From: Kitasatospora sp. A2-31
Lineage (GTDB): Bacteria > Actinomycetota > Actinomycetes > Streptomycetales > Streptomycetaceae
Length of the DNA: 64,000 nt
Direction of reading: 5' to 3'
Assembly (NCBI RefSeq): GCF_022288725.1
Contig: NZ_JAKNTA010000001.1
Coordinates: forward strand, 865,760-929,759
Made by a program: the position numbers and the translations under genes. Every line of letters begins with the position of its first letter. The first letter of the stretch is position 1. The notes under the pieces are model-generated. The model was not told the DNA's origin, made no database searches, and saw only the letters and a program-made list of their open reading frames with translations. Positions 44,997 through 53,619 of this stretch are shown here, one piece after another.

Positions 44997-46877
44997 CTAC
45001 TGCGACTTCGGCGGCTGGTAGTCCTTGCCGAGGACGACCACCAGGTCGGCGTTCTGCGCGTCGGTGACCTTCTTCACCGCCGTCTCGGGCAGGTTCAGGC
45101 TGGTGGCCAGCGACTTCGCCGCGGCCTGCCGGGCGTCGTCGGTGTAGCGGATCTCACTGGCGGCCTGCGGGGCGCTCTTGGCCCCGCCCGGGACGAAGGT
45201 CAGGCCCGCGTTGACCACCTGGACCTGCGCGGCGGCGGCCGCCTGGTCGTTGCCGGTGGCGTCCTGGATCGATACCCGGGCCGGCGCGTCGGTGGTGCTG
45301 GCGGACTTCACGGTGCCGCCCAGGACGTCCTTGACCTGCTTGCCGGCGGTGGCCTCGTCCAGCGTGCCGTCCGGCTTGACGGTCAGCGCGGTGGTCCCGA
45401 GGTGGCCGTCCTTGCCCTGCTGGGCGAGCTGCGCCAGCACCCCGGCCAGCGCGTCCTCGGGCAGCGACGGGTCGAGCACCGCGTTCATCCGGTGCACGTC
45501 GTCCTTGGCGTCCTTGAAGTCGGTCGGCATGGTGCGCAGCACCGCGTCCATCACCTGGCCGAACCTGGCCAGCTGGGCGTCCCGGCTCTCGCCCTGGCCC
45601 TGCAGGGTGGCGTAGGCGACCGCGGCCTTCCCGCCGAGCAGGGTGTTCTTGCCCGCGGCGGAGAGCAGCTTGCCGTCCGGCTTGCCGCCCTCGTGGGTCT
45701 CGGCGTTGGTGTCCACCCGGACGCCGCCGAGCTGGGCGACCAGCAGTTCCAGGTAGGGGGTGTCCAGCCGCCAGGTGCCGGCCACCGGGGCGCCGAGGAC
45801 GGTGGCCAGGCCGTCGCGGGTGGAGGACGGGCCGATGGCGTCCATCGCCTGGCCGACGGTGGTCACCGGCGGGTCGCCGGGACCGGGCAGCCGCAGGGTG
45901 TCGGGCAGCAGCAGCACGGTGCCCTTCTTCCCGGCGGCGTCGTTGACCAGGAGCGCGCTGGAGACCTTGCCCTGCAGGTCGCGCAGGTGCACCACGTTGA
46001 CCTGGCGCGGGCCGGCCGCGGTCGCCGCGGTCTGCTTGTCGCCGGTGAACCAGAGGTAGCCGCCGGCACCGGCCGCCGCGAGGGCGGCCACCACGCCGAC
46101 GCCGATCAGCCGGTTGCGCAGCTTGCGGCGGCGTTCGGCGCGCACCTCGCTGCGGGACTCGGCGAACTTCAGCCAGTCGATGACGTCCTCGGTCTCCTCC
46201 GCCTCCTCGTCGACGAAGGTGAACTGGCCGGTGGCGTAGGAGGCCTTGGGGTCCTTGGCCTTGGCGGCGCGGCTGCCGCCGACCTGCTCGGACGGCGGTT
46301 CGGGCCGGGTCGGCGCGGTGGCGGCGGCAGCAGTGGCGGCGGCCGGCCGGGGCGTGCGGGGGCGCGGCGGCGCCGGGGCGGCGGGCTCCGGTGCGGGCTC
46401 GGGGTCGGCGACCGCCGGCTGCGGCGCGGTCGCGTACTGCTGCGCCTGCTGCCGGTAAGGGTCGTAGGTCTGCTGGTACGGCTGCTCCTGGTAGCCGTAG
46501 CCGCCCTGCTGCTGGTACCCGTGCTGGACCGGCTGCCCCTGCTGGACCGGCTGCCCGTACTGGTCGTACTGCTCGTAGGACTGCTGGTCGTACGACTGGT
46601 AGCCCTGCTGCTGGTACGGCTGCTCCTGGTAGCCGTAGCCGCCCTGCTGCTGGTACCCGTGCTGGACCGGCTGCCCCTGCTGGGCCGGCTGCCCGTACTG
46701 GTCGTACTGCTCGTAGGGCTGCTGGTCGTAGGACTGCTGGTCGTACGACTGCTGCTCGTAGGGCTGCTGGTCGTAGCCGCCCTGCTGCGGACGGCCCGGG
46801 TACGGCTGCCGGTGCTGCTGGTACTGCCCGGTGGACCAGTCGTCGGGCTGCTGTCCGCCGCCCCTGCGGTCACTCAT
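44997..46877 (-). CDS. LCP-like membrane protein with LytR C-terminal domain
   Basis: A 626-residue protein. Residues 1 to about 140 are Gln/Tyr/Gly repeats (YDQQSYEQ, QYGQPVQQGQPV), followed by a Pro/Ala linker, a basic patch and one transmembrane helix (LIGVGVVAALAAAGAGGYLWF, about 255-277). The extracellular part contains an LCP-like domain (LLLPDTLRLP, LVAQLGGVRVDTNAETHEGG, LLGGKAAVAYATLQGQGESRDAQLARFGQVMDAVL) and ends with a LytR_C domain (VQVVNAGLTF, TDAQNADLVVVLGKDY). LCP enzymes attach glycopolymers to peptidoglycan; several catalytic arginines of true LCP are not obvious, so activity is uncertain. ATG 46877 has GGAGGGG 7 nt upstream. Confidence 0.85.
   Translation of the reverse strand: MSDRRGGGQQPDDWSTGQYQQHRQPYPGRPQQGGYDQQPYEQQSYDQQSYDQQPYEQYDQYGQPAQQGQPVQHGYQQQGGYGYQEQPYQQQGYQSYDQQSYEQYDQYGQPVQQGQPVQHGYQQQGGYGYQEQPYQQTYDPYRQQAQQYATAPQPAVADPEPAPEPAAPAPPRPRTPRPAAATAAAATAPTRPEPPSEQVGGSRAAKAKDPKASYATGQFTFVDEEAEETEDVIDWLKFAESRSEVRAERRRKLRNRLIGVGVVAALAAAGAGGYLWFTGDKQTAATAAGPRQVNVVHLRDLQGKVSSALLVNDAAGKKGTVLLLPDTLRLPGPGDPPVTTVGQAMDAIGPSSTRDGLATVLGAPVAGTWRLDTPYLELLVAQLGGVRVDTNAETHEGGKPDGKLLSAAGKNTLLGGKAAVAYATLQGQGESRDAQLARFGQVMDAVLRTMPTDFKDAKDDVHRMNAVLDPSLPEDALAGVLAQLAQQGKDGHLGTTALTVKPDGTLDEATAGKQVKDVLGGTVKSASTTDAPARVSIQDATGNDQAAAAAQVQVVNAGLTFVPGGAKSAPQAASEIRYTDDARQAAAKSLATSLNLPETAVKKVTDAQNADLVVVLGKDYQPPKSQ
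46471..46717. repeat. 109-bp direct repeat inside the LCP gene
   Basis: Copies at 46471-46579 and 46609-46717 differ at one base (GGACCGG versus GGGCCGG). They encode the duplicated QYGQPVQQGQPVQHGYQQQ-type block of the cytoplasmic tail. The 138-bp offset preserves the frame. Confidence 0.9.
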
Positions 46878-46896
46878 GCGCACGCCCCTCCGGGAC

Positions 46897-47529
46897 TCAG
46901 GTCCGGTCCGGCGCGTAGAGCGCCCGCTTGTCGATGTAGCGGACCACGCCGTCCGGGACGAGGTACCAGACCGGCTCGCCCTTGGCGACCCGGTCGCGGC
47001 AGTCCGTGGAGGAGATGGCCAGCGCGGGGACCTCCACCAGGGAGACCCCGCCCACCGGAAGCCCGGCGTCCGAAAGAGTGTGCCCCGGCCGGGTGCAGCC
47101 GATGAAGTGGGCGAGCGAGAAAAGCTCGTCGGAGTCCCGCCAGGAGAGGATCTGGGCGAGCGCGTCGGCGCCGGTGATGAAGAAGAGGTCGGCGTCCGGG
47201 TGCAGCGCGCGCAGGTCGCGCAGGGTGTCGACGGTGTACGTCGGCCCCTCGCGGTCGATGTCGATCCGGCTGACCGAGAACTGCGGGTTCTCCGCGGTGG
47301 CGATGACCGTCATCAGGTAGCGGTCCTCGGCCGGGGTGACGTGGCGGTCGGTCTTCTGCCACGGCTGTCCGGTCGGCACGAAGATCACCTCGTCCAGGTG
47401 GAACGCGCTCGCCACCTCACTGGCGGCGACCAGGTGTCCGTGGTGGATCGGGTCGAAGGTGCCGCCCATCACGCCGAGGCGCCGCTTCACCGGTGCCGGT
47501 CCGCCGGGATTCCCGGTCTGTTCTCCCAT
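46897..47529 (-). CDS. nadD: Nicotinate-nucleotide adenylyltransferase
   Basis: A 210-residue nucleotidyltransferase that makes nicotinate adenine dinucleotide in NAD synthesis. The ATP motif [12 protein letters not shown] is at 22-33, and [13 protein letters not shown] carries the second signature (ISST-R). Other family phrases are PTGQPWQK and [15 protein letters not shown]. The start ATG 47529 follows TATGGT by 8 nt, a possible -10 box, and leaderless translation is possible. Upstream of the LCP gene and rsfS on the same strand, the conserved nadD-LCP-rsfS order. Confidence 0.95.
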   Translation of the reverse strand: MGEQTGNPGGPAPVKRRLGVMGGTFDPIHHGHLVAASEVASAFHLDEVIFVPTGQPWQKTDRHVTPAEDRYLMTVIATAENPQFSVSRIDIDREGPTYTVDTLRDLRALHPDADLFFITGADALAQILSWRDSDELFSLAHFIGCTRPGHTLSDAGLPVGGVSLVEVPALAISSTDCRDRVAKGEPVWYLVPDGVVRYIDKRALYAPDRT

Positions 47530-47707
47530 GTCGCCACACCATACGCGACGCCCGTTGCGGTGCGGGAACGGCCGGGTGACGGCCCCGGAGTCCCGGCCGG
47601 GGGCCGGCCGCGGGCCGGGTCGGAACCGGCGGACGCGGCCCGCAGATGCGTGAGGGAGCGGCCGGCGCGGTCGCCGGACGCTCCCCGAGCCGTCCCCGGA
47701 GGCGGGC

Positions 47708-47866
47708 TCAGCGGTCCCGGTTGAAGCGGGTGGTCACGTAGAGCAGCAGCAGCAGGATGAACAGCGCGCCACCACCGGTCAGGTAGGGGTTGAGGCTGTC
47801 GTGGTTGCCCCCCTCGCCCTCGGAGGCGAGCAGGTTCAGGACGGGAAGTGCGGCGGCAGTGCTCAT
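47708..47866 (-). CDS. Small single-pass membrane protein (52 residues)
   Basis: A 52-residue protein, [20 protein letters not shown]..., with one helix near the C-terminus ([18 protein letters not shown]) ending in charged residues. ATG 47866 is preceded by GAGAAGG about 11 nt upstream. Function unknown; I recall a small membrane protein at this position in other streptomycetes. It lies 178 nt upstream of nadD on the same strand. Confidence 0.65.
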   Translation of the reverse strand: MSTAAALPVLNLLASEGEGGNHDSLNPYLTGGGALFILLLLLYVTTRFNRDR

Positions 47867-48031
47867 GGTCGGCGGGACCTTCTCGGCTCGGATGACGGAC
47901 CAGGGGGTGTGCAGGCCGGTGAGGGCCCACCCGTCATCGTACGGGGGGTTACACGGCAACCGCTCGGCGGCCCACCGCGTCTGATCCGGCGTGAGCGGGG
48001 CCCGGCCGGAGCCGGGCCGGGAGGGGGCCGC

Positions 48032-48178
48032 TCAGCTCTTGCGGCCGGCCCGCAGCAGGATCCAGGCGAGCAGACCGACGCCCACGAACGAGGCCACCAC
48101 GATGATCCGCAGGAACAGGCCCGGGCCGCCCTCCTCGGAGATCGGTCCGGCCAGGCTGACAAGGGCGTCGGTGGACAT
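48032..48178 (-). CDS. Small single-pass membrane protein (48 residues)
   Basis: A 48-residue protein, MSTDALVSLAGPISEEGG..., with one helix (LFLRIIVVASFVGVGLLAWIL) and a basic RAGRKS end. ATG 48178 has GAGGAG 7 nt upstream, a strong ribosome site that supports a real gene. Function unknown. It resembles the neighbouring 52-residue protein in size and layout, but sequence similarity is limited to the first residues. Confidence 0.62.
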   Translation of the reverse strand: MSTDALVSLAGPISEEGGPGLFLRIIVVASFVGVGLLAWILLRAGRKS

Positions 48179-48425
48179 CTGCGGGCTCCTCGGACGTACG
48201 CGTACCGCGGCCAGGCTGGTCCCGGCTCTCCAGGGCATTCAGGGTAAACCGCCCTCACACCGCCGCCGCCCACGGCCCCCTCCGGCCCCGTCCGGGTGCC
48301 GTGGAGGAGCCCGTCCGGGGACGAGTACGCAACCGCGGACGTTGGACTGACAGTCGTTGCAGGCGAAGACCAGCGGGGGCCGGCCACCGGCCGGGGCCGC
48401 CGTCGACCAGGAGGGTACCCACACC

Positions 48426-49535
48426 ATGACCGACATCACCGCGAAGGCCCCGAGCCGGCGCCGCCAGCGCTTCCCGGAGATCTCCACCCGGGCCTGGGAG
48501 CACCCGGCGGACCGTTCCGCCCTGGTCGCGCTGCGGAAGCTGACCGGCTTCGACGACGTGCTCAAGAAGCTCGCCGGGCTCGTCTCCGAGCGCGCGATCC
48601 GGCTGATGTTCCTGGCCACCGCCGTCAAGACGTCCGAGCGGCAGTTCCCCGAGCTCCACGAAATGGTGCGCGACGCGGCCTACGTACTGGACCTCGACAA
48701 GGTGCCGGACCTCTACGTCAGCCAGGACCCGACGGTCAACGCGTACTGCATCGGCATCGACTCCCCGATCATCGTGGTCACCAGCGGGCTCGTCGAGCTC
48801 CTGGACGAGGAGGAGCTGCGCTCGGTCATCGGCCACGAGGTCGGCCACGCGATGTCCGGCCACGCGGTCTACCGGACGATGCTGCTGATCCTCACCAACA
48901 TCGCCGCCCGGATCGCCTGGGTGCCGCTGGGCAACATCGCGATCATGGCGATCGTCACGGCGCTCAACGAGTGGTTCCGCAAGGCCGAGCTCTCCAGCGA
49001 CCGCGCGGGACTGCTCGCCGGCCAGGACCTCCAGGCCTCCATGCGGGCCCTGATGAAGCTGGCCGGCGGCCACAACACGGCCGAGATGAACGTGGACGCC
49101 TTCCTGGAGCAGGCCGAGGAGTACGAGAAGGCCGGCGACCTCCGCGACGGCGTGCTCAAGCTGCTGCAGGTGCTGCCGCAGAGCCACCCGTTCGCGGTGG
49201 TGCGGGTCGCCAAGCTGAAGAAGTGGGCGGAGAGCGACGAGTACCGCTCGATCCTGGCCGGCGCCTACCCGCGCCGCACCGACGACCCGGACGCCTCGGT
49301 CGGCGAGCAGTGGAAGGCCGCCGCCGAGCACTACAGCAACTCGGTGAAGGAGAGCAAGGACCCGCTGATGGGCCTGATCCGCGACATGGCCGGCGGCGCG
49401 GCCAACGTCGGCGGCAAGCTCCGTGACACCTTCGCCAACGCCGCCCGCGGCAACGGCGGCGGCAGCAGCAAGGGCACCGGCGACGCCGACGTTCCCGGCC
49501 CCCGCGACGGCCGGGACGACCGCGACCGGGACTGA
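48426..49535 (+). CDS. M48 family metallopeptidase
   Basis: A 369-residue zinc metallopeptidase. The motif GHEVGHAMSGH (HExxH) is near residue 139, and the third ligand is presumably in WFRKAELSSDRAGLLA. A membrane-associated hydrophobic stretch (MLLILTNIAARIAWVPLGNIAIMAIVTAL) lies between. The N-terminal part reads PEISTRAWEHPADRSALVALRKLTGFDDVLKKL, as in other actinobacterial members. The C-terminus is a Gly/Asp-rich tail. ATG 48426 is preceded by AGGAGGG about 10 nt upstream. Likely role is proteolysis at the membrane; no substrate known. Confidence 0.9.
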   Translation: MTDITAKAPSRRRQRFPEISTRAWEHPADRSALVALRKLTGFDDVLKKLAGLVSERAIRLMFLATAVKTSERQFPELHEMVRDAAYVLDLDKVPDLYVSQDPTVNAYCIGIDSPIIVVTSGLVELLDEEELRSVIGHEVGHAMSGHAVYRTMLLILTNIAARIAWVPLGNIAIMAIVTALNEWFRKAELSSDRAGLLAGQDLQASMRALMKLAGGHNTAEMNVDAFLEQAEEYEKAGDLRDGVLKLLQVLPQSHPFAVVRVAKLKKWAESDEYRSILAGAYPRRTDDPDASVGEQWKAAAEHYSNSVKESKDPLMGLIRDMAGGAANVGGKLRDTFANAARGNGGGSSKGTGDADVPGPRDGRDDRDRD

Positions 49536-49549
49536 CCCCGGCTCGTCCC

Positions 49550-49581
49550 GACGGCCCCCGGCCCACCCGCCGGGGGCCGTC
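49550..49581. terminator. Terminator after the M48 peptidase gene
   Basis: A perfect 13-bp stem (GACGGCCCCCGGC at 49550-49562, complement 49569-49581) with a 6-nt loop, 14 nt past the stop, between convergent genes. Confidence 0.75.
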
Positions 49582-49698
49582 GGCGTCTCCCGGCCGGCGG
49601 CTGCGGCCCCTGCCGGCTCCCGGACCCGCGGCCCCGGGCACCGGGACGTCGGCCCGCCGGCACCCGGACGCCAACCCGCCGGGCCGGACGCCGGGAGG

Positions 49699-50757
49699 TC
49701 AGCCCGCCAGCACGCCGCAGACCTGCCAGGCCGGGTGGGCGTGGTTGCCGGGGTCCACGGCCGTCGGCGACGGCGGCTGGGTGCCGTCCGGACCGGCCAG
49801 CACCGGCTGCAGGTACGCGGCCATCGAGCCGGCGCAGTTGGCCGGACCGGCCTGCAGCACCGAGTCCACCAGCCGCAGCTGGGCGGCGGCCAGGTCGATC
49901 CGGTCGAACTGGAAGGTCAGCTGGCGCCGCACGGTCTCCAGGGTCACCGGCGCACCGCTCGGCGCACCGGCCTGCTTCAGCGCATAGACGAAGGTGTGGT
50001 CGGTGGTGATCTGCAGCGTGCCGCTGTCCGCCTCGTCGATCCGCATCGCGCCGGCCACCTTCACGGTGTCGGCCGCCAGCGCGACCTGCGCCGGGTCGAA
50101 ACGGACCACCCAGCCGGTGGCCGCGTTGTGGCGGTCGTCCACCGGGTGGGCCACGCTCGCGTCGAAGTGCGCCTGCTCGCCGGGGGTGACGAAGGCCCGC
50201 ACCTCCGCGGTGGCCCCCTGGGTCAGCGCCGCCGGCGTCAGCGAGGAGGCGACCAGGTAGCGCTGGACGGTGTCGAGCGCCTTGGTGACCTCGACCCGGC
50301 TGAAGTGCTGGGTGGCGGCCCCCGCGGGCGTGCCCAGGCCGATCGCGCCGTCGCTGTAGCCGGCGGGCAGCGAGGCGAACGGAGCGGCCGGGTCGGCGAC
50401 CGGGCGGACCACCGAAGCCGGGCTCAACGCCACCAGGCTGACGGTCAGTTGACTGCCCTCCGGCCGCGCCGACTGTCGGTTCGGCGAGCTGACGCCGAAG
50501 TACACGGCGGCCGCGAAGGCCAGGAGGATCAGCAGCAGCAGCGCGAGCGCCTGCCGCGGCACGCTGCCCAGCGGGCCGAGCCGCACCCGCGGCCGAGTGG
50601 CCCGGCCGAACGGGCCGGCCAGCCGCTCCCGGGCGGACAGCTCCTGGATCCGGGCAGCCCGGACGAACGATTCGTCGAAGACGACGGACCGGTACTCGTC
50701 CTCGTTTCCCGAACCACCCTCGGGCGCACCCTCCGGAGGCTCGCGCGGGTCACCCAT
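49699..50757 (-). CDS. SCO2583-type membrane protein
   Basis: A 352-residue protein with one transmembrane helix (ALALLLLILLAFAAAVYFG, about 70-90), a cytoplasmic N-terminus and a large extracellular domain of about 260 residues. The N-terminus contains YRSVVFDESFVRAARIQELSARERL, a motif shared with the adjacent gene product. The outer part has two late cysteines (NCAGSMAAY, WQVCGVL) that may form a disulfide. The name follows the equivalent S. coelicolor locus by order and is from memory. ATG 50757 lies 6 nt after TACCCT, so the message is probably leaderless. No enzymatic motif. Confidence 0.8.
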   Translation of the reverse strand: MGDPREPPEGAPEGGSGNEDEYRSVVFDESFVRAARIQELSARERLAGPFGRATRPRVRLGPLGSVPRQALALLLLILLAFAAAVYFGVSSPNRQSARPEGSQLTVSLVALSPASVVRPVADPAAPFASLPAGYSDGAIGLGTPAGAATQHFSRVEVTKALDTVQRYLVASSLTPAALTQGATAEVRAFVTPGEQAHFDASVAHPVDDRHNAATGWVVRFDPAQVALAADTVKVAGAMRIDEADSGTLQITTDHTFVYALKQAGAPSGAPVTLETVRRQLTFQFDRIDLAAAQLRLVDSVLQAGPANCAGSMAAYLQPVLAGPDGTQPPSPTAVDPGNHAHPAWQVCGVLAG

Positions 50758-50861
50758 GACACCAGGGTAAGGCGCGCCCGGCCCCGCCACGAGGGTGCTC
50801 GCGCACTTTCCCCGGGCGCCCGACGACCGTCCCGCGGCCCCGGGCGCGCCGCCCCGGCAGG

Positions 50862-51455
50862 TCAGCCCGCCGGCGCCGTGACGACCAGCGAGGGCTCGGC
50901 CGGCGGCGGTGCGGGGTCGAGCCCCGCGCTGCTGCTGCCGGACTCGGGCCGCCGCGGCGTACCGCCGCCCGACCCGCCCACGCCCTGGTAGACCGCCGCG
51001 ACCGCCACCGCGACCAGGCTCACGCCCATGATCACGGCGAGCACCCAGGCCACCGGGCGGTGCCAGCGCTGCTGGGCGACGTAGCGCCCGCGCCGGGCCC
51101 TCGCCGGGTCGAAGCCGCCGCCCCGGCCCCACCTGCGGCTCCGGCGCCCGGCCGCCCGGCCGGGGCCCGACCACGGATCGGGGTAGAGGTGGTCGTCGTC
51201 CAGCCCGCCCGGGTAAGGCCGCAGCTCCAGCGGCAGCCCGTCACCGGCCGGGACGTCATAGCCCCAGCCCGCCCCCGCCGTGTCCGGCTCGAACCTGGCC
51301 TCGGCGGCGGCGAGCTGCCGCTCCTTGGCCGTCGGCTCGTGCACGGCGGCGGAGCGGACGAAGGCCTCATCGAAGACCACGGTGGCGAACTCGTCGTCCG
51401 CACCACCGTGGTCGGCGCCGTCGGGGTACGGCAAGCCCCCCACATCCTCAGCCAC
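50862..51455 (-). CDS. SCO2584-type spore wall biosynthesis protein
   Basis: A 197-residue protein with an N-terminal FATVVFDEAFVRSAAVHEPTAKERQLAAAEA motif, a Gly/Asp-rich middle with PYPGGLDDDHLYPDPWSG, an Arg-rich patch, one transmembrane helix (PVAWVLAVIMGVSLVAVAVAAVY) and a short Pro-rich exterior. In S. coelicolor the corresponding gene product has been linked to the spore-wall synthesising complex with MreB and MreC; this is prior knowledge matched by position next to proA. GTG 51455 follows TACGCT by 7 nt, a leaderless arrangement, and a perfect palindrome lies about 50 nt upstream. Confidence 0.8.
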   Translation of the reverse strand: MAEDVGGLPYPDGADHGGADDEFATVVFDEAFVRSAAVHEPTAKERQLAAAEARFEPDTAGAGWGYDVPAGDGLPLELRPYPGGLDDDHLYPDPWSGPGRAAGRRSRRWGRGGGFDPARARRGRYVAQQRWHRPVAWVLAVIMGVSLVAVAVAAVYQGVGGSGGGTPRRPESGSSSAGLDPAPPPAEPSLVVTAPAG

Positions 51456-51462
51456 GGGATTC

Positions 51463-51468
51463 AGCGTA
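51463..51468 (-). promoter_or_regulatory. Putative -10 box of the SCO2584-type gene
   Basis: TACGCT on the minus strand, 7 nt before the GTG at 51455. Confidence 0.45.
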
Positions 51469-51506
51469 TTACCGGGCGGGCGATTTGTCTGTGGCTCCTC
51501 GCAGTT

Positions 51507-51530
51507 GGTCCGTCACACGTGTGACGGACC
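51507..51530. promoter_or_regulatory. Perfect 24-bp palindrome (operator or terminator)
   Basis: Half-site GGTCCGTCAC, centre ACGT, then the exact complement. It lies 15 nt past the proA stop and 52 nt upstream of the SCO2584-type start. It could end proA transcription or bind a dimeric regulator of the spore-wall gene. Confidence 0.6.
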
Positions 51531-51545
51531 GCTCTGCGGCCGGGC

Positions 51546-52868
51546 TCAGCAGGCGTCGCCCGCCCCGCCCACGGTCTGCGCCGCCTCGCCCCGGACATGG
51601 CCGTCACCAGTGACGATGTACTTGGTGCTGGTCAGCTCCGGCAGGCCCATCGGGCCGCGGGCGTGCAGCTTCTGGGTCGAGATCCCGATCTCGGCACCGA
51701 AGCCGAACTCACCTCCGTCGGTGAACCGGGTCGAGGCGTTGACGGCCACCGTGGTCGAGTCGACCAGCTGGGTGAAGCGGCGGGCGGCCGCCTGCGAGGG
51801 GGTCACGATCGCCTCGGTGTGACCGGAGGACCAGCGGCGGATGTGCGCGACGGCGGCCTCCAGGGAGGGCACCACGGCGGCCGCCAGGTCGTACGAGAGG
51901 TACTCGGCCTCCCAGTCCTCCTCGGTGGCCGGCACCACGGTGGCCGGCGACCCCTCGGCGGCCTTGAGCACCGCCTCGTCGCCGTGCACCGTGACCCCGG
52001 CCTCGGCCAGGGCGGCGAGCGCGAGCGGCAGGAAGGCGTCCGCGACGTCCTGGTGCACCAGCAGGGTCTCGGCCGAGTTGCAGACGCTGACCCGCTGGGC
52101 CTTGGAGTTCAGCAGGATGCCGACGGCCATCGCCAGGTCGGTCTGCGCGTCCACGTAGACGTGGCAGTTGCCGGTGCCGGTCTCGATCACCGGGACCGTC
52201 GAGCCCTCCACCACGGTACGGATCAGCGAAGCGCCGCCGCGCGGGATCAGCACGTCGACCAGGCCGCGGGCGCGCATCAGCTCCCGAACGGAGTCACGGC
52301 TCTCGCCCGGGACGAGCTGGACGGCGTCGGCCGGCAGTCCGGCCGAGACCACGGCGTCGCGCAGGACGGCCACCAGCGCGGTGTTGGAACGGTAGGCGGA
52401 GGCCGAGCCGCGCAGCAGCACGGCGTTGCCGGACTTCAGGCAGAGCGCGGCGGCGTCCACGGTGACGTTGGGGCGGGCCTCGTAGATGATGCCGACCACG
52501 CCGAGCGGGACGCGGACCTGCCGCACGTCCAGGCCGTTGGGCAGGGTGTAGCCGCGGAGCACCTCGCCGACCGGGTCGGGCAGGCCGGCCACCTTGCGGA
52601 CGTCCGCGGCGATCGCGGCGATCCGGTCGTCGTCGAGGGTCAGCCGGTCGATCACCGACTCCGCGGTGCCGGCCTCGCGGGCGCGTGCGACGTCCTCGGC
52701 GTTGGCTGCGGTGATCTCGGCGCTGCGGGCCACCAGGGCGTCCGCGATCGCCGCCAGCGCGTCGTCCTTCGCCCGGCGCGGGAGCGGGGCGAGCGCGGCG
52801 GCGGCCTCCCGGGCTCGGCGCGCTACGGCGAGGACGGGGCTGTCGGCGGTGGCGAGGTCGCTGGTCAT
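51546..52868 (-). CDS. proA: Gamma-glutamyl phosphate reductase
   Basis: A 440-residue NADPH-dependent aldehyde dehydrogenase-fold enzyme, the second step of proline synthesis. Signatures are [49 protein letters not shown], the catalytic cysteine in [15 protein letters not shown], and the C-terminal [36 protein letters not shown] 52868 follows TACCCT by 6 nt, a probable leaderless start; the open frame before it is not family-like. proB lies upstream on the same strand with one unknown gene between. Confidence 0.96.
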   Translation of the reverse strand: MTSDLATADSPVLAVARRAREAAAALAPLPRRAKDDALAAIADALVARSAEITAANAEDVARAREAGTAESVIDRLTLDDDRIAAIAADVRKVAGLPDPVGEVLRGYTLPNGLDVRQVRVPLGVVGIIYEARPNVTVDAAALCLKSGNAVLLRGSASAYRSNTALVAVLRDAVVSAGLPADAVQLVPGESRDSVRELMRARGLVDVLIPRGGASLIRTVVEGSTVPVIETGTGNCHVYVDAQTDLAMAVGILLNSKAQRVSVCNSAETLLVHQDVADAFLPLALAALAEAGVTVHGDEAVLKAAEGSPATVVPATEEDWEAEYLSYDLAAAVVPSLEAAVAHIRRWSSGHTEAIVTPSQAAARRFTQLVDSTTVAVNASTRFTDGGEFGFGAEIGISTQKLHARGPMGLPELTSTKYIVTGDGHVRGEAAQTVGGAGDAC

Positions 52869-52959
52869 GCGCCAAGGGTAGCGACTGCGCCCCCACCCTC
52901 CGACCGCCATTTCGCCCGGTGAGACACCCCGGCCGGCCGCCGAGCCGAGGCGCCGAGGA

Positions 52960-53487
52960 TCAGTACGGGTGCACGCCGCCGAGCTGTGGGGGCGGGTCGC
53001 CGAAGCCCTCGGCGACCCGCTTGTGGTACGTCGCCCGGTCCACCACCTCCAGGCCGACGATCTCCCACGGAGGCAGCTTCGCCGTCGCCTTGTGCTCGCC
53101 CCAGAGCCGCAGCGCGATCGCCGCCGCGTCGTGCAGGTCACGGGCCTGCTCCCAGTAGCGGATCTCGGCGTGGTCGGCCGCGTAGCGCGCGGTCAGGAAG
53201 AACGAGTGGTCGTGGGCCAACCGCTCCAGCCCGGCCCGCAGCTCGGTGAGCGGGGTGACCGGCCCGGAGACGCTGAGCACCACGTGCCAGAGCCGGGCCT
53301 GCTCGGGGGCGGCGGGCGGCTCGCCCTCGCCCCGCCGGTCCGGCCGGGCCCCGCGCACCGCGGTCGGCCCGTGCGGCGGCGGACCGGCCGGACCGGCCGG
53401 ATCCTCGCTCGCGCGCCCGCCGTCGATGCTGGTCAGCCGTCGACCCGCCGTTCCTCCGGTCAGCGCTGCTTCGCGCCTGCGTTCCAC
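52960..53487 (-). CDS. Conserved protein of unknown function between proB and proA
   Basis: A 175-residue protein. Residues 1 to about 60 are disordered and Arg/Gly/Pro-rich. From [36 protein letters not shown] onward it looks like a compact alpha-beta domain of about 105 residues, with [26 protein letters not shown] and [22 protein letters not shown] 53487 has AGGAGG at 6 nt, a strong ribosome site. No named family is recognised. Its place between proB and proA is the same as I recall for other streptomycetes. Confidence 0.78.
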   Translation of the reverse strand: MERRREAALTGGTAGRRLTSIDGGRASEDPAGPAGPPPHGPTAVRGARPDRRGEGEPPAAPEQARLWHVVLSVSGPVTPLTELRAGLERLAHDHSFFLTARYAADHAEIRYWEQARDLHDAAAIALRLWGEHKATAKLPPWEIVGLEVVDRATYHKRVAEGFGDPPPQLGGVHPY

Positions 53488-53619
53488 CGGCGGCCTCCTG
53501 TTCGGCGATGTCGTGTCGTCGTACCCGCCGGCCCCGGCCGGAGCGTACGGCTGCGCCCCTCCTCGCCCGTGGCCGGGCCTCCACCCCGTGCGGAGCCGTC
53601 CGTGGCGCCCTCGGGCCGG

